DNA from: Bacillota bacterium
GTDB lineage: Bacteria > Bacillota > Clostridia > Tissierellales > Peptoniphilaceae
Direction of reading: 5' to 3'
NCBI GenBank assembly: GCA_023393715.1
Contig: JAEXCD010000013.1
Span: 1-11,040, forward strand
Length of the DNA: 11,040 bases
In this document: piece after piece, positions 1 to 7,022 of the stretch
Position numbering within the stretch: the stretch's first letter is position 1
How the letters are laid out: each line of letters opens with the position of its first letter
Position numbers and translations under genes: made by a program
Notes under the pieces: generated by a model
Seen by the model: the letters and a program-made list of their open reading frames with translations, nothing else
Databases searched by the model: none
Told to the model about the DNA's origin: nothing

Positions 1-1191
1 ATGGCAAAAGCAAAATTTGAAAGAACAAAGCCGCATGTCAACATCGGAACGATCGGCCACGTCGATCACGGCAAGACGACGCTGACGGCTGCGATCACGA
101 AGACGATGAACGAGCGCTACGGCACGGGTGAATTTGTCGATTACGCAAACATCGACAAGGCGCCGGAGGAAAGAGCGCGCGGGATCACCATCAACACGTC
201 GGTCGTCGAATACGAGACGCCGAACCGCCACTATGCCCACGTGGACTGCCCGGGACACGCGGACTACGTTAAGAACATGATTACGGGCGCGGCGCAGATG
301 GACGGCGCCATCCTGGTCGTATCGGCCGCAGACGGCCCGATGCCGCAGACCCGTGAGCACATCCTGCTCGCCCGTCAGGTCGGCGTGCCGAAGATCGTCG
401 TATTCCTGAACAAGTCGGATCAGGTGGACGATCCGGACCTGATCGAGCTGGTCGAGATGGAAGTGCGCGATCTGCTGAGCGAGTATGACTTCGACGGCGA
501 CAACACGCCGATCGTGGTCGGTTCCGCGCTGAAGTGCCTCGAAGAGGGCGGCGAATGGGAGAATGCGATCGACCAGCTGATGAAGGAGGTCGACGAGTAC
601 ATTCCGACGCCGGAGCGCGCGACGGACAAGCCGTTCCTGATGCCGGTGGAAGACGTTCTGACGATCACGGGGCGCGGTACGGTTGCGACGGGCCGTGTAG
701 AGCGTGGTCTGTTGAAGGTTGGCGATACGGTCGAGATCGTCGGTTTGATGGACAAGCCGCGCGAGGTCGTCGTGACGGGTGTGGAAATGTTCCACAAGCA
801 GCTGGATCAGGCGCAGGCGGGCGACAACATCGGCGCGCTGCTGCGCGGCGTTCAGCGAAATGAAATCGAGCGCGGACAGGTATTGGCCCAGAAGGGGACG
901 ATTCATCCGCACACGAAGTTCGAGGGTCAGGTATACGTGCTGACGAAGGACGAGGGCGGCCGTCATACGCCGTTCTTCTCGGGCTACCGTCCGCAGTTCT
1001 TCTTCCGCACGACGGACGTGACGGGCGACATCGCGCTGCCGGAGGGCACGGAGATGGTCATGCCGGGAGACAATGCGACGTTCACGATCAACCTGATTTC
1101 GAAGATCGCGATCGAAGAAGGACTCCGCTTCGCGGTACGCGAGGGCGGACGCACGGTTGCTTCGGGCGTGGTGTCGAAGGTGATTGAGTAA
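1..1191 (+). CDS. tuf: Translation elongation factor Tu (EF-Tu)
   Basis: EF-Tu is the GTPase that carries aminoacyl-tRNA to the ribosomal A site in the cytoplasm. The 396-residue product has the normal bacterial length. The G domain shows the P-loop GHVDHGKTT (residues 19-27), the switch I motif RGITIN with its Thr at 63, the DCPGH motif at 82-86 whose His86 is the catalytic histidine, and NKSD at 137-140 for guanine recognition. Domain II carries GRGTVATGRVERG and domain III carries the GYRPQFFFRTTDVTG segment. The ATG is the first base of the window, so its ribosome binding site and upstream genes cannot be seen; tuf is usually last in the str operon (rpsL-rpsG-fusA-tuf), and the hairpins right after this copy fit that place. 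Identity is certain from the motifs; whether a second tuf copy exists is unknown. Confidence 0.99.
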   Translation: MAKAKFERTKPHVNIGTIGHVDHGKTTLTAAITKTMNERYGTGEFVDYANIDKAPEERARGITINTSVVEYETPNRHYAHVDCPGHADYVKNMITGAAQMDGAILVVSAADGPMPQTREHILLARQVGVPKIVVFLNKSDQVDDPDLIELVEMEVRDLLSEYDFDGDNTPIVVGSALKCLEEGGEWENAIDQLMKEVDEYIPTPERATDKPFLMPVEDVLTITGRGTVATGRVERGLLKVGDTVEIVGLMDKPREVVVTGVEMFHKQLDQAQAGDNIGALLRGVQRNEIERGQVLAQKGTIHPHTKFEGQVYVLTKDEGGRHTPFFSGYRPQFFFRTTDVTGDIALPEGTEMVMPGDNATFTINLISKIAIEEGLRFAVREGGRTVASGVVSKVIE

Positions 1192-1207
1192 GCAGTACGA
1201 TAGGAAA

Positions 1208-1240
1208 GCGGCTCCGCAGGGATGCGGCGCCGCGTTTGTG
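1208..1240 (+). terminator. Terminator-like hairpin just after tuf
   Basis: Seventeen bases after the tuf stop codon an 11-bp stem pairs 1208-1218 with 1223-1233 around a GGGA loop, with a single T-C mismatch at 1213/1228. The following T-stretch (TTTGTG) is weak, so on its own it may be an inefficient terminator or a 3'-end-stabilising hairpin. The stem is seen directly; its function is inferred from its place. Confidence 0.6.
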
Positions 1241-1319
1241 ATGTATGGGGAAATTTCCGATGCGCCAGAGATCCGGGGATGTGTCAGAGATCAGGGAAAA
1301 TGGCGAAACGAAGAGGCCG

Positions 1320-1349
1320 GCGCTCTCAGCGTGAGGGCGCTTTTGTGTT
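1320..1349 (+). terminator. Intrinsic terminator between tuf and polA
   Basis: A 9-bp stem pairs 1320-1328 with 1332-1340, with one G-T wobble and a three-base GCG loop, and runs straight into TTTTGTGTT. This is a better terminator than the hairpin at 1208-1233, and the two probably act in series to stop transcription coming from the highly expressed tuf gene. The end of its T-run overlaps the -10 box of the likely polA promoter. Confidence 0.75.
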
Positions 1350-1354
1350 ATAAT
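1346..1354 (+). promoter_or_regulatory. Probable extended -10 promoter for polA-coaE-slt
   Basis: TGTTATAAT is a perfect TGn plus TATAAT extended -10 element (TG at 1346-1347, TATAAT at 1349-1354). No good -35 box lies 16-18 bases upstream; that position is inside the terminator hairpin (TCAGCG at 1326-1331), which fits a promoter relying on its extended -10. The predicted start near 1361 leaves a leader of about 40 bases that begins with a small stem-loop (1362-1366 with 1373-1377). This is inference from motif and position only. Confidence 0.65.
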
Positions 1355-1400
1355 GCTTTTGCCGGGAAAGAGCCCGGTGCTGAAAACAAAAGGAGTCGAT

Positions 1401-4070
1401 ATGTCCGATAATACAAAACGTCCCGTTTTTCTGTTGATCGATGGATCCAGCCTGTTATTTCGTGCATTTTATGCCATACGCAATCTGAAAACGCGCGATG
1501 GCATTTTTACAAACGGCGTCTACGGGTTTTTGAATATGTATTTTAAGGCGGTGGAAATGCTGTCGCCGCAGAATGTCGTCGTCGCATTCGATCGGAGCGC
1601 GCCGACCTTTCGCGTAAAGGATTACGAGGCGTACAAGGCCAATCGCGACGAAACGCCGTCGGAGCTGCGCGCACAGTTCGGCATTTTGAAGGATGTGTTG
1701 GACGGATTAGGGGTGCGCCATCTCGATATGGATGGCTATGAGGCGGATGATATCGTCGGCACACTGGCGCGCCGCGCCTCGGAGTCGGGCTATCAGAGCT
1801 ATCTTTTGACGGGCGATCGCGATTACTTCCAGTTGGTCGATGCGCATTGCGATGTGCTGTTCACCAAAAAAGGGATCAATGAGCTGGAAGCGGTCGATGT
1901 GGCTTGGATTTATGAAAAATACGGGCTTGAGCCGAAGCAGCTGATCGACGTCAAGGGCTTACAGGGTGATGCCTCGGACAATATTCCCGGGGTCCCCGGA
2001 GTCGGCGAAAAAACGGCGGTGAAGCTGATTCAGCAGTTCGGCGATATGGATGGGGTATACGACCATCTGGAGGAAATTTCCGGTAAAAAGATTAAGGAAA
2101 ATCTGGCGGAATATCGGGCGCAGGCCTACCTCAGTAAAAAGCTCGGCACGGTATATACGCAAGTGCCCATTGAGGAGGAGCTTTCGGCCTTTGCGCGGCG
2201 CGAACCGGATCGGGCAGCGCTTGCAGACCGTTTCGAACGTTTGGAATTTTTCAGCTTTGCACAGCGTTTTGCCCTGCCTAAAGCGCAGCAGGGCTCGAAC
2301 GCTTATGAGATGAATCGCGTGGCCTCGCCCGGATGGACGTCTCTTGCACAAGCGCTCGCGCAGGCGCAGACGCTGGATTTTCTCGTGATGGGCGATCAGG
2401 ATAATTATCTGCAGGCCCGCCCGCTGTATTTGGCGCTTCGCGCCGAAGGAGAGACCGTCGGCGCGCTGATCGACATTCGGGAGGACGAGGCGCACTTTTC
2501 GGCGTGCTTTGCACCGGTGTTCGGACGCGCGGAATTGCTCAAGCGCACGTACGATGTCAAGGAAGCGATCTGCCTTCTGTCGCGGGCGGGGATTTCGCTG
2601 AGCGGACGATATGAGGATCTGATGCTGATGGAATATCTGCTGGAGCCGGGGCGAGGGGGATATGAGCTCGCCGGATTGGCGCAGCATGTGTTGGGAAAGA
2701 GTATTCCGTCCAGGCTGGATATTCTGGGAAAGGGCGTGAAAAAGAAATCCTTTCAGGACGTAGAGGAAGAGAAAATCCAATCCTATGCCGGCGGCGTCCA
2801 CGTCCTGGATGAGCTGGCATCTGCCCTGCGCGAACAGCTTCGGGAACGGGAGCTGGAGGCGCTTTATGAGGAAATGGAGAAGCCTCTGGCCGCGGTGCTT
2901 GCGCAGATGGAGCTGACGGGCTTTTTGGCGGATCGCACCATCCTGTCGGAATTGGACCGCGATTTTTCGGCTCGGCTGGCGGCGCTGGAGCAGGAGATCT
3001 ACGACTACGCCGGAGGCGCGTTTTTGATTCATTCGCCGAAGCAGCTGGGGGAGATTCTGTTCGACCGTCTGAAGCTGCCGCACGGGAAAAAGACAAAAAC
3101 GGGCTATTCGACGAGCGCCGACGTGCTTGAGAAGCTGCGGGATGCGCATCCGCTCGTCGACGCGGTGCTGAACTACCGACAGCTGTCGAAGCTGAAGAGT
3201 ACCTATGTCGACGGCTTGCTCTCGTACATGGATGAAACGGGGCGAATCCATTCGACCTTCCGCCAAAACGTAACCGCTACGGGCCGCATTTCCTCGACGG
3301 AGCCCAATCTGCAAAACATTCCGGTCCGAACCGAGGAGGGGCGAAAGCTGCGGAAGGTCTTCGTCGCCAGGGAGGGCTGTGTGCTCGTCGACGCGGATTA
3401 TTCTCAGATTGAGCTGCGCGTTTTAGCGGCCTTATCCGGCGACGAGGCGATGCTGCGGGCCTTTTCCGAGGGGGCGGACATTCATCGGAAGACGGCCGCG
3501 GAGATCGGTCATATTCCGATGGAGGAAGTTACCGATGAGGAGCGCTCTCGTGCAAAGGCCGTGAACTTCGGCATTATCTACGGCATCAGCGATTTTGGTC
3601 TGGCAAGAAACACGGGGATTTCGCGCAGCGAGGCGAAGGAATACATTGAACGCTACAAGGCAACCTATCCGCAAATCGGCGAATACATGGACAATTTAGT
3701 CCGGCAGGCAAAAAAGGACGGGTATGTACAGACATACTATGGACGCCGGAGGGATATTCCGGAGCTGAGCAGCGGCAACTTCAATGTTCGCTCCTTTGGC
3801 GAGCGGATTGCGCTGAACACGCCGATTCAGGGAACAGCGGCGGACATTATCAAAATCGCCATGGTGCGCGTCGATCAGGCGCTTCGCGCGGGCGGATTTC
3901 AGGCGCGGTTGATTTTGCAGGTACACGATGAGCTGATCGTGGAGGCGCCGAAGGAAGAGGCCGAGGCGGTTGGGAAATGCATCGTGGAGATCATGGAGCA
4001 TGCGGCGAATTTCCCCGTTCGCCTGCGCGCAGATATGAATATGGGACGGAGCTGGTATGATGCCAAGTAG
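1401..4070 (+). CDS. polA: DNA polymerase I, proofreading domain degenerate
   Basis: Pol I fills gaps and removes RNA primers in lagging-strand synthesis and repair. The start at 1401 is preferred over an in-frame ATG at 1353 because AAAGGAG (1388-1394) sits 6 bases before it and the product (889 residues) begins next to the nuclease domain. The N-terminal 5' nuclease has LLIDGSS with Asp14, GYEADDIVG, LTGDRDYFQL and a helix-hairpin-helix (GVPGVGEKTAVKL). The polymerase has motif A DYSQIELR (Asp666), motif B RAKAVNFGIIYG (Lys719, Phe723, Tyr727) and motif C VHDE (Asp843, Glu844), all 39 positions before the E. coli equivalents. The middle domain lacks the DTE motif (around 327-333 it reads FLVMGDQ), and the Exo III aspartate is replaced in YAGGV (462-466), so 3'-5' exonuclease activity is probably absent, as in other Gram-positive Pol I enzymes. 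The end overlaps coaE by 14 bases. Confidence 0.98.
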   Translation: MSDNTKRPVFLLIDGSSLLFRAFYAIRNLKTRDGIFTNGVYGFLNMYFKAVEMLSPQNVVVAFDRSAPTFRVKDYEAYKANRDETPSELRAQFGILKDVLDGLGVRHLDMDGYEADDIVGTLARRASESGYQSYLLTGDRDYFQLVDAHCDVLFTKKGINELEAVDVAWIYEKYGLEPKQLIDVKGLQGDASDNIPGVPGVGEKTAVKLIQQFGDMDGVYDHLEEISGKKIKENLAEYRAQAYLSKKLGTVYTQVPIEEELSAFARREPDRAALADRFERLEFFSFAQRFALPKAQQGSNAYEMNRVASPGWTSLAQALAQAQTLDFLVMGDQDNYLQARPLYLALRAEGETVGALIDIREDEAHFSACFAPVFGRAELLKRTYDVKEAICLLSRAGISLSGRYEDLMLMEYLLEPGRGGYELAGLAQHVLGKSIPSRLDILGKGVKKKSFQDVEEEKIQSYAGGVHVLDELASALREQLRERELEALYEEMEKPLAAVLAQMELTGFLADRTILSELDRDFSARLAALEQEIYDYAGGAFLIHSPKQLGEILFDRLKLPHGKKTKTGYSTSADVLEKLRDAHPLVDAVLNYRQLSKLKSTYVDGLLSYMDETGRIHSTFRQNVTATGRISSTEPNLQNIPVRTEEGRKLRKVFVAREGCVLVDADYSQIELRVLAALSGDEAMLRAFSEGADIHRKTAAEIGHIPMEEVTDEERSRAKAVNFGIIYGISDFGLARNTGISRSEAKEYIERYKATYPQIGEYMDNLVRQAKKDGYVQTYYGRRRDIPELSSGNFNVRSFGERIALNTPIQGTAADIIKIAMVRVDQALRAGGFQARLILQVHDELIVEAPKEEAEAVGKCIVEIMEHAANFPVRLRADMNMGRSWYDAK

Positions 4071-4719
4071 AGAGGGGCGGACGGAGCCGTCTGAGAAATG
4101 TCATTCACCCCGGCGCATCGGCCTGACGGGAGGCATTGCAACGGGGAAGTCGACGGCGACGGATATTCTGCGAAAACGGGGGTACACGGTCATCGACGGA
4201 GATGCCGAAGCGCATGCGCTGATGGAGCCAGGCGGCGCGGTAAGCCGCGCCATTGAACAGGCGTTTGGCAGGGAGCTGCTGGATGAGGAGGGGCGCGTCG
4301 ATCGGAAACGGTTGAGCCGTTTAGTTTTTTCCAATCCTTCGCTTCTGGAAAAACTTAATCGGTGCACGCATCCGATCATTTATCAATCTTTGAGAGAAAA
4401 GCTCGTCAAGGCCTCGACAAAAGGCGTGAAAAAGGATATCCTTTACATTGACCTACCATTGCTTTTTGAAACCCTGGAACAGGCTCGTCTCTTATCGCTC
4501 GATGCGATTTGGGTGATCAGCGCCGATTACGAGACGCAGCTTCGCCGTCTTCAGGCGCGGAACGGATGGAGCCGGGAGGAGGCGGAGCAGCGGATTCGGG
4601 CACAGTGGCCGTTAGCGGAAAAGGAGCGTCGGGCGGATCGCGTGATCTATAACGACAAAACGCCGGCCGATCTGGAAGAAGAGCTGCTGCGGGCCATTGA
4701 AGAGGAATGCAATGCGTAA
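4057..4719 (+). CDS. coaE: Dephospho-CoA kinase
   Basis: CoaE phosphorylates the 3'-OH of the ribose in dephospho-CoA with ATP, the last step of coenzyme A synthesis, in the cytoplasm. The P-loop GGIATGKST lies at residues 25-33, followed by VIDGDAEAH with Asp49 where the family has its conserved aspartate, then RCTHPII and the DLPLLFET motif, all in family order. The 220-residue length is slightly above the usual 200 or so, because about 18 residues precede IGLTGG. No in-frame ATG, GTG or TTG lies between the two adjacent ATGs (4057, 4060) and the P-loop, so the extension seems real. GGAG at 4048-4051 is the likely binding site, lying inside polA, so translation is probably coupled to polA. 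The polA-coaE neighbourhood is common in Bacillota. Confidence 0.96.
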   Translation: MMPSREGRTEPSEKCHSPRRIGLTGGIATGKSTATDILRKRGYTVIDGDAEAHALMEPGGAVSRAIEQAFGRELLDEEGRVDRKRLSRLVFSNPSLLEKLNRCTHPIIYQSLREKLVKASTKGVKKDILYIDLPLLFETLEQARLLSLDAIWVISADYETQLRRLQARNGWSREEAEQRIRAQWPLAEKERRADRVIYNDKTPADLEEELLRAIEEECNA

Positions 4720-4749
4720 CGAAAAAAATCGGAGAGATCGGAGTAGTAC

Positions 4750-5406
4750 ATGCACGCAGTTCGAAAAATACTGAAGAATCTTCTTATTATATTGTTGGTT
4801 CTTCTCGTTGTTTTTGTGGGCGCGACCTATTGGATTGTCTATCAGGGAACCGGAAAGTATCCGGTTTATTACGCGGAGCTGATCGAGAGTGAAGCGCGAA
4901 ATTACGGACTGGAGCCGACGCTGCTCGCGGCGATTATCAAGACGGAGAGCGACTATCGGCCGGACGTCGTTTCGGAGGCCAATGCGCGGGGCCTGATGCA
5001 GCTGACACCGGAAACGGCAGACTGGTGCGCCAAACAACTGAAGATCGACTACGACACCCAAAAACTGAACGACCCCGAATACAACATTCATTTGGGCGGC
5101 TTCTATCTGTCGTACCTCATTGCAAAATATCAAAATCAGGATCTGGCGATCGCCGCCTACAACGCGGGCGCGGTCAATGTGGACGGCTGGCTGGATTCGG
5201 GCAAAATTACGCGGGAGAAGGAGTCGCTGGATTCGATTCCCTTTGAGGAAACGAGGGAATACGTCGTGCGCGTCAATCGTGCGAAAAAGGTATACGACAC
5301 GTTTTATCGGGATGGTTTTCCGACGCAGGAGCAGCAGGAAAAACGCTGGAGCCTGGCGCTGCACAACTGGCTGAAGTTTATCGGGAAGACCCTGAAAAGC
5401 TATTAA
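4750..5406 (+). CDS. Membrane-anchored lytic transglycosylase (SLT family)
   Basis: This enzyme likely cleaves the MurNAc-GlcNAc bond of peptidoglycan with formation of 1,6-anhydro-MurNAc, on the outer face of the membrane. The 218-residue product has a basic start, one hydrophobic segment at about residues 10-31 acting as an uncleaved anchor, and then a goose-type lysozyme/SLT domain. The catalytic glutamate is Glu66 in IIKTESDY; GLMQLTP (81-87) and AYNAG (136-140) are the other family signatures. The C-terminus is short and basic, without LysM or SH3 domains, so it is a minimal single-domain enzyme. GGAG at 4740-4743, 6 bases before the ATG, sets the start. It begins 30 bases after coaE and is the last gene of that operon. 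Clostridial relatives are often annotated as a soluble lytic transglycosylase next to coaE; the exact cell-wall role (growth, sporulation or turnover) cannot be told. Confidence 0.93.
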   Translation: MHAVRKILKNLLIILLVLLVVFVGATYWIVYQGTGKYPVYYAELIESEARNYGLEPTLLAAIIKTESDYRPDVVSEANARGLMQLTPETADWCAKQLKIDYDTQKLNDPEYNIHLGGFYLSYLIAKYQNQDLAIAAYNAGAVNVDGWLDSGKITREKESLDSIPFEETREYVVRVNRAKKVYDTFYRDGFPTQEQQEKRWSLALHNWLKFIGKTLKSY

Positions 5407-5412
5407 CGGGCA

Positions 5413-5451
5413 CCCCCTCTCCGGCCGTTTGGCCGGGGAGGCGGCGTTTTT
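5413..5451 (+). terminator. Strong terminator after the transglycosylase gene
   Basis: An 11-bp stem pairs 5416-5426 with 5431-5441 around a GTTT loop, with one G-T wobble, and can be lengthened by two pairs past a bulged C. A run of five T (5447-5451) follows a few bases later. It begins 7 bases after the stop codon and closes the polA-coaE-transglycosylase transcript. Confidence 0.85.
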
Positions 5452-5490
5452 AGAAATCGCCGGAATCGGGCGCGGGATACGAGAAAAGGC

Positions 5491-5518
5491 TTGACCTGAA
5501 ATATAATTGCGATATAAT
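5491..5518 (+). promoter_or_regulatory. Promoter of tRNA-Leu, perhaps also of rnf
   Basis: A -35 box TTGACC (5491-5496) and a perfect -10 box TATAAT (5513-5518) are separated by 16 bases, a near-consensus vegetative promoter. The tRNA starts 19 bases after the -10 box. A second TATAAT at 5502-5507 is too close to the -35 box to be used with it. No better promoter is visible between here and rnfC. Confidence 0.88.
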
Positions 5519-5537
5519 TAAAAAGTCGTTTAGACAT

Positions 5538-5623
5538 GCAGAAGTGGTGGAATTGGCAGACACGCCATCTTGAGGGGGTGGTGAGCTACGCTTGTGTGGG
5601 TTCGAATCCCATCTTCTGCACCA
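5538..5623 (+). tRNA. tRNA-Leu (anticodon GAG)
   Basis: The acceptor stem pairs GCAGAAG (5538-5544) with CTTCTGC (5613-5619), followed by discriminator A and a CCA end encoded in the DNA (5621-5623). The D arm pairs GTG with CAC and holds the AATTGGCAGA type loop. The anticodon stem pairs CCATC (5565-5569) with GGTGG (5577-5581) around TTGAGGG, placing anticodon GAG at 5572-5574; it reads CUC and CUU leucine codons. A long variable arm (5582-5595), typical of class II tRNAs such as Leu, precedes the T arm (5596-5612) with TTCGAAT. All arms fold, so it looks functional. Confidence 0.97.
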
Positions 5624-5634
5624 ACCTTTTAATG

Positions 5635-5667
5635 AAGGGCGGCTTTTACAAGCCGTCTTTTGTTTTG
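5635..5667 (+). terminator. Intrinsic terminator between tRNA-Leu and rnfC
   Basis: A stem pairs 5638-5645 with 5650-5657 around a TTAC loop, with one G-T wobble, and can extend by A-T pairs at its base. It is followed by TTTTGTTTTG (5658-5667). It starts 12 bases after the encoded CCA and lies 30 bases before rnfC, so it ends the tRNA transcript but also stands in the way of any rnf transcript coming from the tRNA promoter. Confidence 0.83.
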
Positions 5668-5696
5668 TAGGTAAAAAAAAGGAGGAGAGGTGGAGA

Positions 5697-7013
5697 ATGA
5701 AACTCGAGAACTTGACCTTCCGTGGCGGAACACATATGAAGGACTTCAAGGAACTGTCGAGTGGCTCTGAAATGGTCGTCATGCCGGCGCCTGAAAAGGT
5801 GACGCTGACGCTTTCACAGCACATTGGAGCCCCAGCGCAATGCCTGGTGAAAAAAGGGGACCATGTTGATCTCGGACAGAAGATCGGAGAAGCCGGTGGG
5901 TTTGTATCCGCGCCGGTGCATTCCAGCGTTTCCGGTGAAGTCGTCGGCATTATCGACTATTTGACCGCTGCGGGCACGACCTGCAAGGCCGTCGTAATTC
6001 AGAACGACGGGCAGGACACTCCGGGCTACGAGCAAGTGGATCGCTCGAAAGAAGACCTGACCCCGGAACAGATTGTGGGCTACATAAAAGAGGCCGGCAT
6101 CGTCGGCATGGGCGGTGCGGGCTTTCCGACGCACGTGAAACTGTCGCCTCCGGCAGACAAGCCAATCGATACCATTATTATCAATGCGGCGGAATGCGAA
6201 CCCTATCTGACCTGCGATGACGTGACGATGCGCACGTCGCCGGAGAAGGTGGTGGAAGGACTGAAGCTTTGCATGCGTGCAACAAAGGCGGTGCACGGCT
6301 ATGTGGCGATCGAAGACAACAAGCCCAAGGCGATCGAAGCGATTGCCAAAGCGATGGAGGGCGAACCGAATTTAGCGGTCGGCGTCATGAAGACCAAGTA
6401 TCCGCAGGGCGATGAGAAGCAGATTATCTATGCCGTAACGGGAAAAGAGGTTCCCGCGGGCGGGCTTCCGGCCGATGTGGGCGTGGTTGTTTCAAATACC
6501 GGAACGGCCTGTGCGATTGTCGACGCTGTCTACTATGGAAAGCCGCTCTATGAGCGCCTCGTGACGGTAACGGGACACGGCGTATGTTCTCCGAAGAACC
6601 TGCTGGTTCGTTTCGGTTCGACGATTCGCGATGTGGTCGAGTACTCGGGCGGTTATGCCTGCGAACCCGGAAAAATCATTTTCGGCGGCCCGATGATGGG
6701 CGTATCACAGTATACCGATCAGGCGGTCACGGACAAGAGAAACAATGGGATTCTGGTTCTGACAAAAGAAGAGGCGGCGCCGAAAGCCGTCGAGCAGTGT
6801 ATCCGCTGCGGCCGCTGCGTCGAGGTGTGCCCGATGCACCTGGAGCCGTTGTATCTGGCAAGCTCTGCGCAAGTGGAGCGCTTTGACATCGCAGAGTCAT
6901 ACCATATCAACAACTGCATTGAGTGCGGTGCGTGCTCGTTTATTTGTCCGTCGAAGCGCCCGTTGACCGAATTGATTCGTTTCGGAAAACGCGAAATGCG
7001 TGCGAAGAAGTAG
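5697..7013 (+). CDS. rnfC: Rnf complex subunit C (NADH-binding, iron-sulfur)
   Basis: RnfC is the peripheral subunit where NAD+ is reduced (or NADH oxidised) in the ferredoxin:NAD+ oxidoreductase, on the cytoplasmic side. The start at 5697 is chosen because GGAGAGG (5684-5690) lies 6 bases upstream and the protein then opens with the family's FRGGTH segment; the frame stays open upstream into the tRNA without another good start. The 438 residues contain an N-terminal barrel-sandwich domain (SQHIGAP, PVHSSVSGEV), a glycine-rich GIVGMGGAGFPTH segment (134-146) of the nucleotide/flavin-binding fold, and near the end two CxxCxxCxxxC motifs: Cys368, 371, 374, 378 and Cys407, 410, 413, 417, for two [4Fe-4S] clusters. 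It is the first gene of rnfCDGEAB. The length is typical of clostridial RnfC; the longer C-terminal repeats of the E. coli protein are absent. Confidence 0.97.
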   Translation: MKLENLTFRGGTHMKDFKELSSGSEMVVMPAPEKVTLTLSQHIGAPAQCLVKKGDHVDLGQKIGEAGGFVSAPVHSSVSGEVVGIIDYLTAAGTTCKAVVIQNDGQDTPGYEQVDRSKEDLTPEQIVGYIKEAGIVGMGGAGFPTHVKLSPPADKPIDTIIINAAECEPYLTCDDVTMRTSPEKVVEGLKLCMRATKAVHGYVAIEDNKPKAIEAIAKAMEGEPNLAVGVMKTKYPQGDEKQIIYAVTGKEVPAGGLPADVGVVVSNTGTACAIVDAVYYGKPLYERLVTVTGHGVCSPKNLLVRFGSTIRDVVEYSGGYACEPGKIIFGGPMMGVSQYTDQAVTDKRNNGILVLTKEEAAPKAVEQCIRCGRCVEVCPMHLEPLYLASSAQVERFDIAESYHINNCIECGACSFICPSKRPLTELIRFGKREMRAKK

Positions 7014-7022
7014 GAGGGCATT

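Noticed and set aside
1184..1411. Small + strand frame of 75 codons running from the end of tuf into polA
   Set aside because: It starts inside tuf, passes through two terminator hairpins and the polA promoter, has no Shine-Dalgarno sequence, and its product resembles no protein I know.
1959..3314. Long open frame of 451 codons on the minus strand opposite polA
   Set aside because: It lies wholly inside polA, which has all catalytic motifs. The translation is rich in Arg, Gln and His with no recognisable motif, as expected for an antisense shadow of a G+C-rich gene.
5538..5623. tRNA-Leu as an integration (att) site for a mobile element
   Set aside because: tRNA genes often serve as attachment sites, but no integrase, direct repeat of the tRNA 3' end or foreign-looking genes are found in the window; the neighbour is the rnf operon.
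5592..5696. An upstream start for rnfC at an ATG-less frame extension into the tRNA
   Set aside because: The frame is open back into tRNA-Leu, but those 35 codons translate tRNA and terminator sequence. The start at 5697 has the ribosome binding site and the family N-terminus.
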